A DNA stretch of 9,339 nt from an uncultured Gemmatimonadota bacterium (GTDB lineage Bacteria > Gemmatimonadota > Gemmatimonadetes > Gemmatimonadales > GWC2-71-9): contig CALGOK010000092.1 of the NCBI GenBank assembly GCA_937961295.1, positions 1-9,339 on the forward strand, written 5' to 3'. The translations under genes and the position numbers were made by a program. This document shows, in pieces, positions 1 through 8,128 of the stretch. Every line of letters begins with the position of its first letter. Position 1 is the first letter of the stretch. The notes beneath the pieces are model-generated. The model did not search any database. It was not told the origin of the DNA and saw only the letters and a program-made list of their open reading frames with translations.

Positions 1-96
1 GCCTCGGCCGTCACGCCGCGGGGATCTGGCCCCCGCGTCGCGAGCATCCCCGCGGCCGGACGGCCGCGGCTGGGACCGGAACCTGCCGGCGATCGG
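1..96. other. Non-coding left edge with two GC-rich hairpins
   Basis: No gene is supported here. Two strong inverted repeats are visible. One has a 7-bp stem, CGCGGGG (17-23) with CCCCGCG (31-37), and a 7-nt loop. The other is a perfect 8-bp stem, CCGCGGCC (50-57) with GGCCGCGG (62-69), closed by a GGAC loop; TCC at 47-49 could extend it by pairing with GGA at 73-75 past a small bulge. Both lie just downstream of the stop codon of the minus-strand peptidase gene, so they may help end its transcript. Neither is followed by a T-run on the minus strand, so they are not classical intrinsic terminators. Confidence 0.5.
46..75 (-). terminator. Possible hairpin terminator of the M28 peptidase gene (no U-tract)
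   Basis: The inverted repeat CCGCGGCC-GGAC-GGCCGCGG (50-69), with weaker flanking pairing between 47-49 and 73-75, lies about 22 nt past the stop codon of the minus-strand gene. Position and stem strength fit a terminator or a 3'-end stabilising hairpin. The missing poly-U tract makes factor-independent termination uncertain. Confidence 0.35.
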
Positions 97-1695
97 CTAT
101 CGTCCCGGACCCTCCACGATCTCCGCGTATGACGCCGGGTTCCACTGCGGCCGCGCCGCGGTGTTGGCGATCTCGGCGCCGAGGGAGAAGGCGATCTTCG
201 ACACCCGCGACAGCTTGTCCTCGTCGATCAGCTCGACGTGGTCGTCGGCACGGTGGTACTGCGGGTGCACGCCGTTGAAGAAGAACAGGATCGGCACGCC
301 CTTGCGCGCGAAGTTGTAGTGGTCGCTGCGGAAGTAGAACCGCTCCTGCGGCCACAAGTCGTCGGAGGTGGTGAGCCCGAGTTCGGGATGGCGGGCGTTG
401 ACGCGTGCCAGCGTGGCGCCCATGTCGCTGTGCTCCTTCCCGATCACCACGATCGAGTCGGGATTGTTGCGCCCCACCATGTCCATGTTGATGTTCGCCA
501 CGATCTGCGCGGCCGGCACCGTCGGGTGGTCGGCGTACCACGCCGAGCCGAGCAGGCCCTTCTCCTCGCCGGACACGTGCAGGACGATGATCGAGCGCCG
601 CGGCTTGACCTTGAGCCGCGCGAAGCTCTCGGCGATCGAGAGCACTGCGGTGCTCCCCGACGCGTCGTCGTCGGCGCCATTGCAGATGCTGTCAGCCGGC
701 ACGCCGTCGCGCGCCGGGTTGGCGCGGCAGCCGCCGACCCCGTCGCCGGCGAAACCGACATGGTCCATGTGCGCCGAGTAGACCACGTACTCGTTGGCGA
801 GCGCGGGGTCGCTGCCGCGGATCATCCCCACCACGTTGGGCACGGTGATCCGCTGCTCCACGCGCTCGACCGCGTGGGCGGTGAGCCGCACCACGTCGGG
901 CGCCGCGTCGATGACCGGGCCCTGCGCCTGGCGGATCTGGTTCCAGTCGGGCCGGTTGGCCGACATCGGATCATTGCGGAAGGCGTTGTCGTGCAGGAAG
1001 ATCTCCACCCGCGGATTGCTCGACGGCATGTCGAGCTGGAAGCCGCCGGGCCGCGAGCGGGCGCCGAGCATCCGCGCGAAGGTCGCGGAGTCGTTGGTGA
1101 GGATCACCATCGCCGCCGGCCCGCGCTGCGCGATCGCGCCCGCCCAGCGGTTCCAGTCCGCGGCGCGGGCGCCGTCCCACACCAGCATCGCGATCCGGCC
1201 CTCGAGCGAAGTCGCCGCGATCGCCTCGGCGGTCAGCGCGCCGCCGAAAATGGTGATCGGTCCCTCGGCGTGCCCTGAGCCGACCCGGTTGACGAATCCC
1301 CACTCTCCCATCGGATAGCGGGTGATGGTGCCGTCCTCGTTCGACTGCAGCCACGACTCGGCCTGGACGATCATCTTGCGGACCATCGGGTAGCGCTGGA
1401 AGTAGGTGCCGTTCTCGCCGGCCGGTTCGACGCCCCACTCGCGGTACTTGCTGGCGAAGTACTCCGCCGTCATCTCGAGTCCCGGCGACGGCGTGTTGCG
1501 CCCGCCCATCGAATCGTGGGCGATCACGCCGATCCGGTCGAGCATGGTGGCCGGCGTCATCGAGGCGGCGGCGCGGCTCAGCTCCGCTTCATAGGGCGCC
1601 GCACCGGGAACCGGGTTGAGCGGCGCTCCGGCGCAGCCGGCGAGGATTGGAACCAGCAGGGCCGTGACGGCCGTACGGGCGGCATGTCGGGACAT
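97..1695 (-). CDS. Exported M28-family zinc metallopeptidase (lipoprotein)
   Basis: The product is 532 aa, a secreted, probably lipid-anchored aminopeptidase-type metalloenzyme hydrolysing peptide N-termini outside the cytoplasm. The N-terminus is a lipoprotein signal: basic MSRHAAR, a hydrophobic stretch, then lipobox LAGC with Cys21. Residues about 145-202 look like a PA-type insert (GGALTAEAIAATSLEGRIAM, then GPAAMVILTND). The M28 catalytic domain spans about 285-510. By alignment to the family, the likely metal ligands are H309 (SAHMD), D343 (GADDDASG), E378, D405 (NMDMVG) and H481 (YHRADD), with E377 of the GEE motif as general base and D311 as its partner. All expected residues are present. 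C323 and C338 lie in the loop between the first two ligands and could form a disulfide. ATG 1695 is chosen because it gives the signal peptide and has GGAG 9 nt upstream. The gene diverges from the DUF58 gene. The exact substrate cannot be told from sequence. Confidence 0.93.
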   Translation of the reverse strand: MSRHAARTAVTALLVPILAGCAGAPLNPVPGAAPYEAELSRAAASMTPATMLDRIGVIAHDSMGGRNTPSPGLEMTAEYFASKYREWGVEPAGENGTYFQRYPMVRKMIVQAESWLQSNEDGTITRYPMGEWGFVNRVGSGHAEGPITIFGGALTAEAIAATSLEGRIAMLVWDGARAADWNRWAGAIAQRGPAAMVILTNDSATFARMLGARSRPGGFQLDMPSSNPRVEIFLHDNAFRNDPMSANRPDWNQIRQAQGPVIDAAPDVVRLTAHAVERVEQRITVPNVVGMIRGSDPALANEYVVYSAHMDHVGFAGDGVGGCRANPARDGVPADSICNGADDDASGSTAVLSIAESFARLKVKPRRSIIVLHVSGEEKGLLGSAWYADHPTVPAAQIVANINMDMVGRNNPDSIVVIGKEHSDMGATLARVNARHPELGLTTSDDLWPQERFYFRSDHYNFARKGVPILFFFNGVHPQYHRADDHVELIDEDKLSRVSKIAFSLGAEIANTAARPQWNPASYAEIVEGPGR

Positions 1696-1704
1696 CGGAT
1701 TCGA

Positions 1705-1708
1705 CTCC
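1705..1708 (-). promoter_or_regulatory. Ribosome binding site of the M28 peptidase gene
   Basis: Read on the minus strand, GGAG lies 9 nt upstream of the ATG at 1695. It supports that start, since the frame stays open far upstream, antisense to the DUF58 gene. Confidence 0.6.
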
Positions 1709-1769
1709 GGATACGGGACGCGAGGAGGACGGCCGAGGGCGGCCGACCCGGTCAGGATGGTAAGGGGGC

Positions 1770-1798
1770 CGTCTCCGTTACGGAACGGGACGTCTCCG
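1770..1798. promoter_or_regulatory. Direct repeat and dyad cluster in the divergent promoter region
   Basis: The octamer CGTCTCCG occurs at 1770-1777 and again at 1791-1798, exactly 21 bp apart, which is two helical turns. Between and overlapping them are the dyad TCCGT-T-ACGGA (1774-1784) and the inverted repeat CCGTT-ACGG-AACGG (1775-1788). The cluster sits between two divergent genes, so a regulator binding site is plausible. No known operator consensus was recognised. Confidence 0.3.
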
Positions 1799-1809
1799 GG
1801 TTGCAGCGT

Positions 1810-1839
1810 TTGCCGACCGGCCCCTGCGACCGGTAGCTT
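1810..1839 (+). promoter_or_regulatory. Candidate promoter of the DUF58-BatA pair (leaderless start)
   Basis: TTGCCG (1810-1815; matches TTGACA at 4 of 6) is separated by 18 bp from TAGCTT (1834-1839; fits TAnnnT). The -10 element ends only 9 nt before the ATG at 1849, so transcription would begin at or within a few bases of the start codon. There is no purine-rich Shine-Dalgarno in the intervening C-rich stretch, which agrees with a leaderless mRNA. The direct repeat CGACCGG (1814-1820 and 1827-1833) lies in the spacer. Confidence 0.45.
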
Positions 1840-1848
1840 GCCCCCGCC

Positions 1849-2769
1849 ATGCCGCCCGCCCAGACCCGCCGTCCGGCGCCCGCCGCGAATCGCCCCGACC
1901 TCCTCTCGCCGACTGAGGTGGCGCGACTCGGCGGGCTGGAGGTGACCACCGCGGGGATCGTCGATGGCTTCCTCGCCGGGCAGCATCGCTCGCCGCGCCG
2001 CGGCTTCTCGGTGGAGTTCGCCGAACACCGGCAGTACCAGCCGGGGGACGAGCCGCGCTACGTGGACTGGAAGCTGCTGGCGCGCACCGACCGCCTCTAC
2101 GTGAAGCAGTTCGAGGAGGAAACCAACCTCCGCGCGATGCTGGTGCTCGACGCCAGCGCCTCGATGGGGTGGCGCGGCAGCGACGAGCGACTCGCCAAGC
2201 TCGACTACGCGACCCGGCTCGCCGCCGCCCTCGCACTCGTGCTGTTGCGCCAGCGCGATGCCACGGGATTGGTGACCTTCGATGCCTCGGTTCGCGCGAT
2301 CACTCCGCCGCGGGTGCGCAGCGGCCACTGGCGCCAGCTCGCTGCCACGCTGGCCGCGCTGCAGCCCGCCGACCGGACAGCGGCCGAGCCGGCGCTGCGC
2401 CAGGTGGTGGCGGCGCTGCGGCGACGCGGGATGGTGGTGTTCCTCTCCGACCTCCTGCTCGACCGCGAGCTCACGCTCAAGGCGCTCAAGTTCCTCCGGC
2501 ATCGCGGGCACGACGTGCTGGTGCTGCACATCGCCGATCCCGCCGAGCTGGAACTCGGTCGCGGCGATGAGACGCGCTTCCGCGATCCCGAGACCGGCCG
2601 GGCCGTCACCCTCGCCCCGAGCGACTGGGCGGATGCGTATCGCGACACGGTGCAGGGAGTCGTCCGGGCGTGGGGCACCGCGTGTCGGGCCAGTGGCATG
2701 CACTACGCGCTGGTGACCACCGACCTGCCGTTCGGCGAGGCGCTGGGTCGCGTGCTGGCGGCGCGATGA
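1849..2769 (+). CDS. DUF58 domain-containing protein (vWA-like)
   Basis: The product is 306 aa with no signal peptide or membrane segment, so probably cytoplasmic. The DUF58 signature is clear at residues 45-74: QHRSPRRGFSVEFAEHRQY followed by QPGDEPRYVDW. A vWA-like fold follows, with a MIDAS-type DASAS at 101-105, LVTFDASVRA at 141-150 and VVFLSDLLLD at 196-205, where S200-D201 resembles the later MIDAS strand. Proteins of this family are usually encoded beside a MoxR AAA+ ATPase and BatA-type membrane proteins; the group is linked to metal-dependent chaperone or assembly roles and stress tolerance, but the biochemical function is poorly defined. Conserved residues begin near L19, so ATG 1849 is the natural start. 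It lacks a Shine-Dalgarno and may be translated from a leaderless mRNA. The stop overlaps the next gene's start (ATGA), showing translational coupling. Confidence 0.95.
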   Translation: MPPAQTRRPAPAANRPDLLSPTEVARLGGLEVTTAGIVDGFLAGQHRSPRRGFSVEFAEHRQYQPGDEPRYVDWKLLARTDRLYVKQFEEETNLRAMLVLDASASMGWRGSDERLAKLDYATRLAAALALVLLRQRDATGLVTFDASVRAITPPRVRSGHWRQLAATLAALQPADRTAAEPALRQVVAALRRRGMVVFLSDLLLDRELTLKALKFLRHRGHDVLVLHIADPAELELGRGDETRFRDPETGRAVTLAPSDWADAYRDTVQGVVRAWGTACRASGMHYALVTTDLPFGEALGRVLAAR

Positions 2770-4550
2770 GCTTCGCTGCGCCGTGGGTGCTGGTGGGGCT
2801 GCTGGCCGCCGCCGTGCCGATCCTGCTGCACCTGGTGCACCGGCGCGAGCCGCCGGAGCAGGCGTTCCCGGCGGTGCAATACCTCGAGGACGCCACCCGC
2901 GAGCATCGCCGCCGGCTGCGCTTGCGCGAGTGGCTGCTGCTCGCGCTGCGCACCGCACTGGTGGTGCTGGTGGTGGCGGCCGCGGCGGGGCCGCTCGCCC
3001 GCCGCGCCGTCCCGCTCGGACGGCACGCCGCGTCGGCCCTGGTGCTGGTGGTCGACAATTCGGCGAGCAGTGCGGCAATCCGCGACGGCGAGCCGCTCCT
3101 CGACGCCTTGCGACGCACTGCCGGCGAGGTGCTTCGCCGCGCCACGCCGGCCGACCGGCTGTGGCTGGTACTGGCCGACGGCATCCCGCGTCCCGGCACC
3201 GCCGCCGAATTGCAGTCGCGACTGGATGCCCTCGAGTCCACCCCGGTCCGGCTCGACCTCGCCGACGCCATCCGCCAGGGACATGAGCTGATCCGGGGCA
3301 GCGGCCGCGCCGGCGAGGTGGTGGTGGTGAGTGATGCGCAGCGCAGCGCGGTCAACCCGGTGTCCGGCGAGGCGGCCGTGGTCGTGCTCCGCCCCGCAGG
3401 CGACGCGCCGCTCAACCGGGCGTTGGGCGCCCTCGATCCCGGGCCACAGCCGTGGGGTGCCGAAGGCGGGCGCGTCCGAATCGTGGTGGCAGCCAATGAC
3501 ACGCAGGCGGTCCCGGTTTCGCTCCAGCTCGAGGGACGCCCAGCGCGCGACCTGCTGGCTGTTCCCGGGCTCGCATCCGTGGAGCGCCTCGCGGCACCCC
3601 CATCGGGGTGGCGCGTCCTCCGTGCCACCCTGCCGCCCGACGAGCTGCGCCTGGATGATGCCGGCGCCACGGCGCTCCGGGTCGCGCCTCCGGCCCGGGT
3701 CAGCTGGTCACCCGGCGACACCTTTCTCGATGTCGCCTTCGGTGTGCTGGTGGATGCCGGTCGGGTGACGCGCGGATCCGATGTGCGCATCGGCGAGCTC
3801 GGGCCCGCCGCGTCGATCGTGGTGCCTCCCGGCGATCCCGCGCTGATCAGTGCCGCCAACCGCGGTCTCGCGGCGCGAGGTGTCGCGTGGCGATTCGGCA
3901 CCCGGCAGCCGGGACCCGCCACCACCGACAGCGGTGCCCTCCTTCCCGAGCGGATTCGCGTGGCACAGCGCGTGTCGCTCGAGGCGATCGGTGCTGGAGC
4001 CGACACGCTCGCCACCGCGGCGGGAGAACCGTGGATCGTCCGCTCGGGAGACGTGGTGCTGGTGGGATCACGATTCGACCCCGCATGGACCGAGTTGCCG
4101 GTGCGCGCGGCCTTCGTGCCGCTGCTCGATGCGCTGGTGACCCGCGCGGTGCGGGGCGAGCCGGCGCTCCCCGTCGCGGCGGTCGGCGATCCGCTCACGC
4201 TGCCGGCGCGGGTGACGGCGGTGGCCCATGAGGCCCAGGTGGTTCCGGCGGAAGGCGGGGCGCCTTGGCGGCCGGGTGCCCCCGGGGTGCACTGGCTCCT
4301 CGAGGGGGCCGACACCGTGGGCGCCGTCACCGCGACGATCGATGCTCGCGAATCCGCGCTGCCGCGCGCCACGGACGCCGAGCTGCGCGAGGCGTGGCCG
4401 GGCGCGGTGGTCGCCTCGCTCGACGGCGGTGCCGACCGCACCTTCGCCCTCGGCGGTCGCGGCGACCTCCGCCCGCTCCTGCTGGTGCTGGCCCTCGGCT
4501 GCCTCGTCGGCGAGAGCCTCCTCGCCGGACGGCGAGGGAAGGCGGGCTGA
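2766..4550 (+). CDS. BatA-type membrane protein with N-terminal double-transmembrane domain
   Basis: The product is 594 aa. The N-terminus matches the BatA/aerotolerance-regulator double-TM domain: one segment at about 4-22, then HLVHRREPPEQAFPAVQYL, a basic stretch (45-54), and a second segment at about 56-76. A vWA-like region follows, beginning ALVLVVDNSAS (91-101), with DxSxS intact at D97-S99-S101 and VVVVSDAQRS at 185-194. The large remainder (about 200-560) is mostly hydrophilic and probably lies outside the membrane. A third hydrophobic segment (about 569-587) ends the protein just before a short basic tail. ATG 2766 overlaps the DUF58 stop by 4 bp; an upstream in-frame ATG at 2670 would lie inside the DUF58 gene and is not credible. 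It is likely the membrane partner of the DUF58 protein. The precise role is unknown, and the mid-protein region was not assigned to a family. Confidence 0.88.
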   Translation: MSFAAPWVLVGLLAAAVPILLHLVHRREPPEQAFPAVQYLEDATREHRRRLRLREWLLLALRTALVVLVVAAAAGPLARRAVPLGRHAASALVLVVDNSASSAAIRDGEPLLDALRRTAGEVLRRATPADRLWLVLADGIPRPGTAAELQSRLDALESTPVRLDLADAIRQGHELIRGSGRAGEVVVVSDAQRSAVNPVSGEAAVVVLRPAGDAPLNRALGALDPGPQPWGAEGGRVRIVVAANDTQAVPVSLQLEGRPARDLLAVPGLASVERLAAPPSGWRVLRATLPPDELRLDDAGATALRVAPPARVSWSPGDTFLDVAFGVLVDAGRVTRGSDVRIGELGPAASIVVPPGDPALISAANRGLAARGVAWRFGTRQPGPATTDSGALLPERIRVAQRVSLEAIGAGADTLATAAGEPWIVRSGDVVLVGSRFDPAWTELPVRAAFVPLLDALVTRAVRGEPALPVAAVGDPLTLPARVTAVAHEAQVVPAEGGAPWRPGAPGVHWLLEGADTVGAVTATIDARESALPRATDAELREAWPGAVVASLDGGADRTFALGGRGDLRPLLLVLALGCLVGESLLAGRRGKAG

Positions 4551-4556
4551 TATATT
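4551..4556 (+). promoter_or_regulatory. Candidate -10 element for the mfd leader
   Basis: TATATT follows directly after the BatA-type gene's stop codon and matches TATAAT at 5 of 6 bases, standing out in very GC-rich DNA. Transcription would begin near 4562-4564, at the base of the long hairpin. No convincing -35 box is seen about 17 bp upstream. Confidence 0.35.
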
Positions 4557-4560
4557 GGAG

Positions 4561-4653
4561 GCGACACTGCGAGGGGCGAAGCGCGAGGCGCGGTGGCAGT
4601 ACCGGTTGCGTGCATTGCCTCCACCCTTCGCGCCTCGCCCCTCGCGGTGTCGC
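4561..4653. repeat. Long imperfect inverted repeat (93-nt hairpin) upstream of mfd
   Basis: Positions 4561-4588 pair with 4653-4626. Of 28 positions, 25 are Watson-Crick pairs, two are G-U wobbles in plus-strand RNA (4568/4646 and 4587/4627) and one is a mismatch (A4580/C4634). After a 3-nt bulge (4589-4591), five more pairs form (4592-4596 with 4625-4621), leaving a 24-nt loop. Each arm contains repeated GCGAGG-like units. It could be a dispersed palindromic repeat, a structured mfd leader, a small RNA, or a barrier between the BatA-type gene and mfd. No T-run follows, so it is not a standard terminator. Whether other copies exist in the genome cannot be judged here. Confidence 0.75.
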
Positions 4654-4661
4654 ATTCCCTG

Positions 4662-4690
4662 GGGGTCGACCCCGTGACGATTCCGTCACG
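4662..4690. promoter_or_regulatory. Adjacent palindrome and dyad, possible operator upstream of mfd
   Basis: GGGGTCGACCCC (4662-4673) is a perfect 12-bp palindrome. It runs into CGTGACG-ATTC-CGTCACG (4673-4690), a perfect 7-bp inverted repeat with a 4-nt spacer, sharing C4673. The second ends 94 bp before the mfd start. The form TGACG-N4-CGTCA looks like a site for a dimeric regulator, but I do not recognise a known consensus. RNA hairpins are an alternative reading. Confidence 0.35.
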
Positions 4691-4770
4691 CGGCCGGCGT
4701 CCGCGTTTGTGTTGTGAGGGCCATCGATCGCGTGGGTGAGGTCGCTCCAATCTCCTGTCTTCAATCGCCA

Positions 4771-4788
4771 ATGCCGGTGATGGCATGA
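4771..4788 (+). promoter_or_regulatory. Mini-ORF and small hairpin at the mfd start codon
   Basis: ATGCC (4771-4775) and GGCAT (4782-4786) form a 5-bp inverted repeat around a 6-nt loop, placing the first two bases of the mfd start codon in the stem. The same bases read as a five-codon ORF (M-P-V-M-A-stop, 4771-4788) whose TGA overlaps the mfd ATG as ATGA. The only Shine-Dalgarno-like match before mfd is a weak GGTGA (4776-4780). This could be incidental. Confidence 0.25.
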
Positions 4789-7700
4789 CGCTCGTCGCGC
4801 CAGCGCGGCCCGCGTCGTCGCTCGGGCTGGTCCTCGACGCGTTCGAGCGGTGCGCCAGCGTGCGCGCTCTCGCCGAGCGGATCCCCGGTCGTTCCGGGAC
4901 GCTGCGGCTGGGCGGGCTGCCCGGATCGAGCGGTTCCGTGCTGGCGGGATGGCTCGCCGACCGGGTCGGCGCGGGACGCCTGGTCGTCGTGGTGGCGACG
5001 ACTCCCGCCGACGCCGAGCGCTGGCTGGGCGACCTGCAGCAGCTGGTGGGCGACGGTGTGGCGCTCTACCCGCAGCGCGAGGGACTCGCCGAGGAGGAGC
5101 CGCACTACGAGATCGCCGGCGAGCGGATCGAGACGCTCGAGGCGCTGCTGCGGGGCGACCTGCGCGTGCTGGTGACCACCGCGCGCGCCTCTGCCGAGCG
5201 CACCGCCGTGCCGGAAGCGCTGGAGGCGCTGCGCCTGCGGATCGCTCCCGGCGACGACCGACCGCTCGGCGCGGTGATCGAGGCCCTCGAGGCGATGGGA
5301 TATCGGCGCACCACGCAGGTGAGCGAGGTCGCCGAGTACTCGGTGCGCGGCGGCATCGTCGACCTGTACGGGTTCGGCATGTCGCAGCCGGTGCGGATCG
5401 AATGGTGGGGTGATGAGGTGTCGTCGCTCCGCGCCTTCGATCTCACCACCCAGCGCAGCGGTGACGACCTGCCCGACGTGACCGTGCTGCCGATCGCCAG
5501 CCGCGGCGCTGCCACGGCGATCACGCCGCACGCCGGGACGACCCGCCGCCGCTCGCTGCTGGACCTCCTGCCCGGCGAGGCGCTCCTCGTGCAGGAGGCG
5601 CCGCACCCGGATCGCGAGGAGGTCGAGCGCGCGTGGCGCGAGGCCGATCACCACCGCGACATCGCGCGCCGCCTGGGCGAGGAGGCCCCGCCGCGCGAGG
5701 AGCTGTTCCTGGCGCCGGACGACTGGGCGGCGGCGCTCGACACGTTTGGCCGCCTGGTGCTCCGCGACGAGGTGGCCGACCTGCAGCTCGGCTTCTTCCC
5801 GCCCGAGAAGGTCAACCGCGACCTGGGCGCGCTCCGCGCGCTGCTCGGGCACGGCACGCCGACCCTGATCCTCTGCGACAACGACGGCCAGCGCGAGCGG
5901 CTCGACGAGCTGCTCGAGGACAACGGCTTCCGTCCTGCCGGCACGTCGCTGGTGGTGGGCTCGCTCGATGGCGGCTTCGTGATGCCGACGCTGCGGGTGC
6001 TCACCGACCACGAGATCTTCCGTCGCGCGCGGCGGCTGCGGCGGGCGCGACGCTACCGCCAGGCCGCGCCGTCGGCGGTCACCGGTTCGCTCACCGTGGG
6101 CGATTACGTGGTGCATCTCGAGCACGGCATCGGCGTGTACCGCGGCATCGACGCGATCACCGTGGACGGCGGCGAGATCGAGGTGGCAATCCTCGAGTAC
6201 GAGGGCGGTGACCGGCTCAACGTACCGCTCTACCGCCTCGACCAGGTCGAGCGGTACCGCACCGCCGGCGACGACGGCGACCGCCCGCCCCCCAGGATCC
6301 ACAAGCTCGGTGGCAGCGCGTGGAAGAAGGTGCGCGACAAGACGCGCGCCGCGATCCAGGCGATGGCGGCCGAGCTGCTCGACCTCTACGCGCGCCGCAA
6401 GGTGAGCGCCGGCTACGCGTTCCCGCCCGACGCCCGCTGGCAGCGCGAGCTCGAGTCGTCGTTCCTGTACGAGGACACCCGCGACCAGCGCAGCGCCACC
6501 GAGAGCATCAAGGGCGACATGGAGCGGCCGCAGCCGATGGACCGCCTGCTGGTGGGCGACGTGGGCTACGGCAAGACCGAAGTGGCGGTGCGCGCCGCGT
6601 TCAAGGCCGTGCAGGGCGGCAAGCAGGTGGCGGTGCTGGTGCCCACGACGATCCTCGCCGAGCAGCACTACCGAACCTTCGCCGACCGCCTGGCGGACTA
6701 TCCGGTGACGGTCGAGGCGCTGTCCCGGTTCCGCACGGCGAAGGAGCAGAAGGAGACCGTGCGCCGGCTCGAGAGTGGCGAGCTCGACATCGTGATCGGC
6801 ACCCACCGCCTGCTCAGCAAGGACGTCACCTTCAAGGACCTCGGCCTGCTGATCGTCGACGAGGAGCACCGCTTCGGCGTGCGCCACAAGGAGCGGCTCA
6901 AGCAGCTGCGGCTCCAGGTGGACGTGCTCACGCTGACCGCGACGCCGATCCCGCGCACCCTGCACCTGTCGCTCGCGGGGCTCCGCGACATGACGGTCAT
7001 CGAGACGCCGCCGCGCGATCGCTCGCCGGTGCTCACCTTCGTCGAGCCATGGGATGATGCGCTGCTCGAGGAGGCGATGGCGCGCGAGCTCGACCGCGGC
7101 GGCCAGGTGTACTTCGTCCACAACCGGATCGAGACCATCGAGACCATCGCCGCGCGGGTCCGGTCGCTGGCGCCGCGCGCGCGGGTCGCGGTGGGCCACG
7201 GCCAGATGCCGGCCGACCAGCTCGAGGACGTGATGCAGGCGTTCGTGACCGGGGAGCTCGACATCCTGGTCTCGACGATGATCGTCGAGTCGGGCCTCGA
7301 CGTCCCCAATGCGAACACCATGATCGTCCACGACGCCCACCGCTTCGGGCTGGCCCAGCTGTACCAGCTGCGGGGCCGGGTGGGACGGAGCCATCGCCGG
7401 GCGTCCTGCTACCTGCTGGTCCCCGACACCATCGACGAGGCGGCCGAGGAACGGTTGAAGGTCCTCGAGCATCATACCGACCTGGGGGCCGGCTACCGGA
7501 TCGCGCTGCGCGACCTGGAGCTTCGCGGGGCGGGCAACCTCCTCGGCGCCGAGCAGTCGGGGCACGCCCACGCGGTGGGGTTCGACCTCTACCTCCGCTG
7601 GCTGGAGGAGACGGTCGGCGCGCTCCGGGGTCGCGAGGGGGCCGTGGAGGCCCCGGCCCCCCCGGACGTCCACTTCGACGTGCCGGCCCGGCTCCCGGAC

Positions 7701-8093
7701 GGGTACGTGGCCGACGACGGGACCAAGCTCGAGCTCTACCGCCGACTGGCGCGCGCGTCCGCGCCCGGCGACATTGATGAGCTGCGGGCGGAACTCCGGG
7801 AACGCTTCGGTCCGCTCCCCGTCGAGGCCGATGCGCTGCTCGACATGGGGCGGCTCCGCGTGCTGGGAGCCGGGCTCGGCGTGCAGCATATCCTGGTGCG
7901 GGGCGATGAGGCCCGGCTGTCGTTCCGCCAGGGAGCTGCCCCGCGCATGGCGGGGCTCACCCAGGCGCTGGACGACGTCCAGCTCGCCGCGGAGGTGCGG
8001 CGCACGGTGCCGCTCTCGCTGCGCCTGGTGCGGCTCGGAGGTGAGTCGCTGATCGCCGCGCTGGTGCGCGCCCTGCGGCAGGTGGCCGGCTGA
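4785..8093 (+). CDS. mfd: Transcription-repair coupling factor Mfd
   Basis: The product is 1102 aa, close to the usual Mfd length. This cytoplasmic dsDNA translocase pushes RNA polymerase off lesions and recruits UvrA for nucleotide excision repair. The N-terminal UvrB-like region (about 1-400) includes the typical EYSVRGGIVDLYGF (184-197) and a degenerate P-loop (GLPGSSGS, 44-51). The RNA polymerase-interacting domain is at about 434-495 (VGDYVVHLEHGIGVYRGI). The translocase follows: Walker A GDVGYGKTE (591-599), DEEH box (692-695), TATPIPRT (718-725) and motif VI QLRGRVGRSHR (861-871). The TRG motif is RDLELRGAGNLLG (909-921), followed by EQSGHAHAVGFDLY. The C-terminal TRCF domain covers about 960-1085. 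All key motifs are intact with no frameshift. ATG 4785 gives the expected N-terminus, though its Shine-Dalgarno is weak. A structured 234-bp gap precedes it and the PPIase gene follows after 35 bp. Confidence 0.99.
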   Translation: MTLVAPARPASSLGLVLDAFERCASVRALAERIPGRSGTLRLGGLPGSSGSVLAGWLADRVGAGRLVVVVATTPADAERWLGDLQQLVGDGVALYPQREGLAEEEPHYEIAGERIETLEALLRGDLRVLVTTARASAERTAVPEALEALRLRIAPGDDRPLGAVIEALEAMGYRRTTQVSEVAEYSVRGGIVDLYGFGMSQPVRIEWWGDEVSSLRAFDLTTQRSGDDLPDVTVLPIASRGAATAITPHAGTTRRRSLLDLLPGEALLVQEAPHPDREEVERAWREADHHRDIARRLGEEAPPREELFLAPDDWAAALDTFGRLVLRDEVADLQLGFFPPEKVNRDLGALRALLGHGTPTLILCDNDGQRERLDELLEDNGFRPAGTSLVVGSLDGGFVMPTLRVLTDHEIFRRARRLRRARRYRQAAPSAVTGSLTVGDYVVHLEHGIGVYRGIDAITVDGGEIEVAILEYEGGDRLNVPLYRLDQVERYRTAGDDGDRPPPRIHKLGGSAWKKVRDKTRAAIQAMAAELLDLYARRKVSAGYAFPPDARWQRELESSFLYEDTRDQRSATESIKGDMERPQPMDRLLVGDVGYGKTEVAVRAAFKAVQGGKQVAVLVPTTILAEQHYRTFADRLADYPVTVEALSRFRTAKEQKETVRRLESGELDIVIGTHRLLSKDVTFKDLGLLIVDEEHRFGVRHKERLKQLRLQVDVLTLTATPIPRTLHLSLAGLRDMTVIETPPRDRSPVLTFVEPWDDALLEEAMARELDRGGQVYFVHNRIETIETIAARVRSLAPRARVAVGHGQMPADQLEDVMQAFVTGELDILVSTMIVESGLDVPNANTMIVHDAHRFGLAQLYQLRGRVGRSHRRASCYLLVPDTIDEAAEERLKVLEHHTDLGAGYRIALRDLELRGAGNLLGAEQSGHAHAVGFDLYLRWLEETVGALRGREGAVEAPAPPDVHFDVPARLPDGYVADDGTKLELYRRLARASAPGDIDELRAELRERFGPLPVEADALLDMGRLRVLGAGLGVQHILVRGDEARLSFRQGAAPRMAGLTQALDDVQLAAEVRRTVPLSLRLVRLGGESLIAALVRALRQVAG

Positions 8094-8118
8094 GCCGCCC
8101 GTTGTCCTAAACTGAATC

Positions 8119-8124
8119 GAGGAG
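8119..8124 (+). promoter_or_regulatory. Ribosome binding site of the PPIase gene
   Basis: GAGGAG ends 4 nt before the ATG at 8129 and fixes that start, which also gives an intact lipoprotein signal. TAAACT (8108-8113) just upstream could be a -10 element, but no -35 is seen, so co-transcription with mfd is equally possible. Confidence 0.7.
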
Positions 8125-8128
8125 CCTG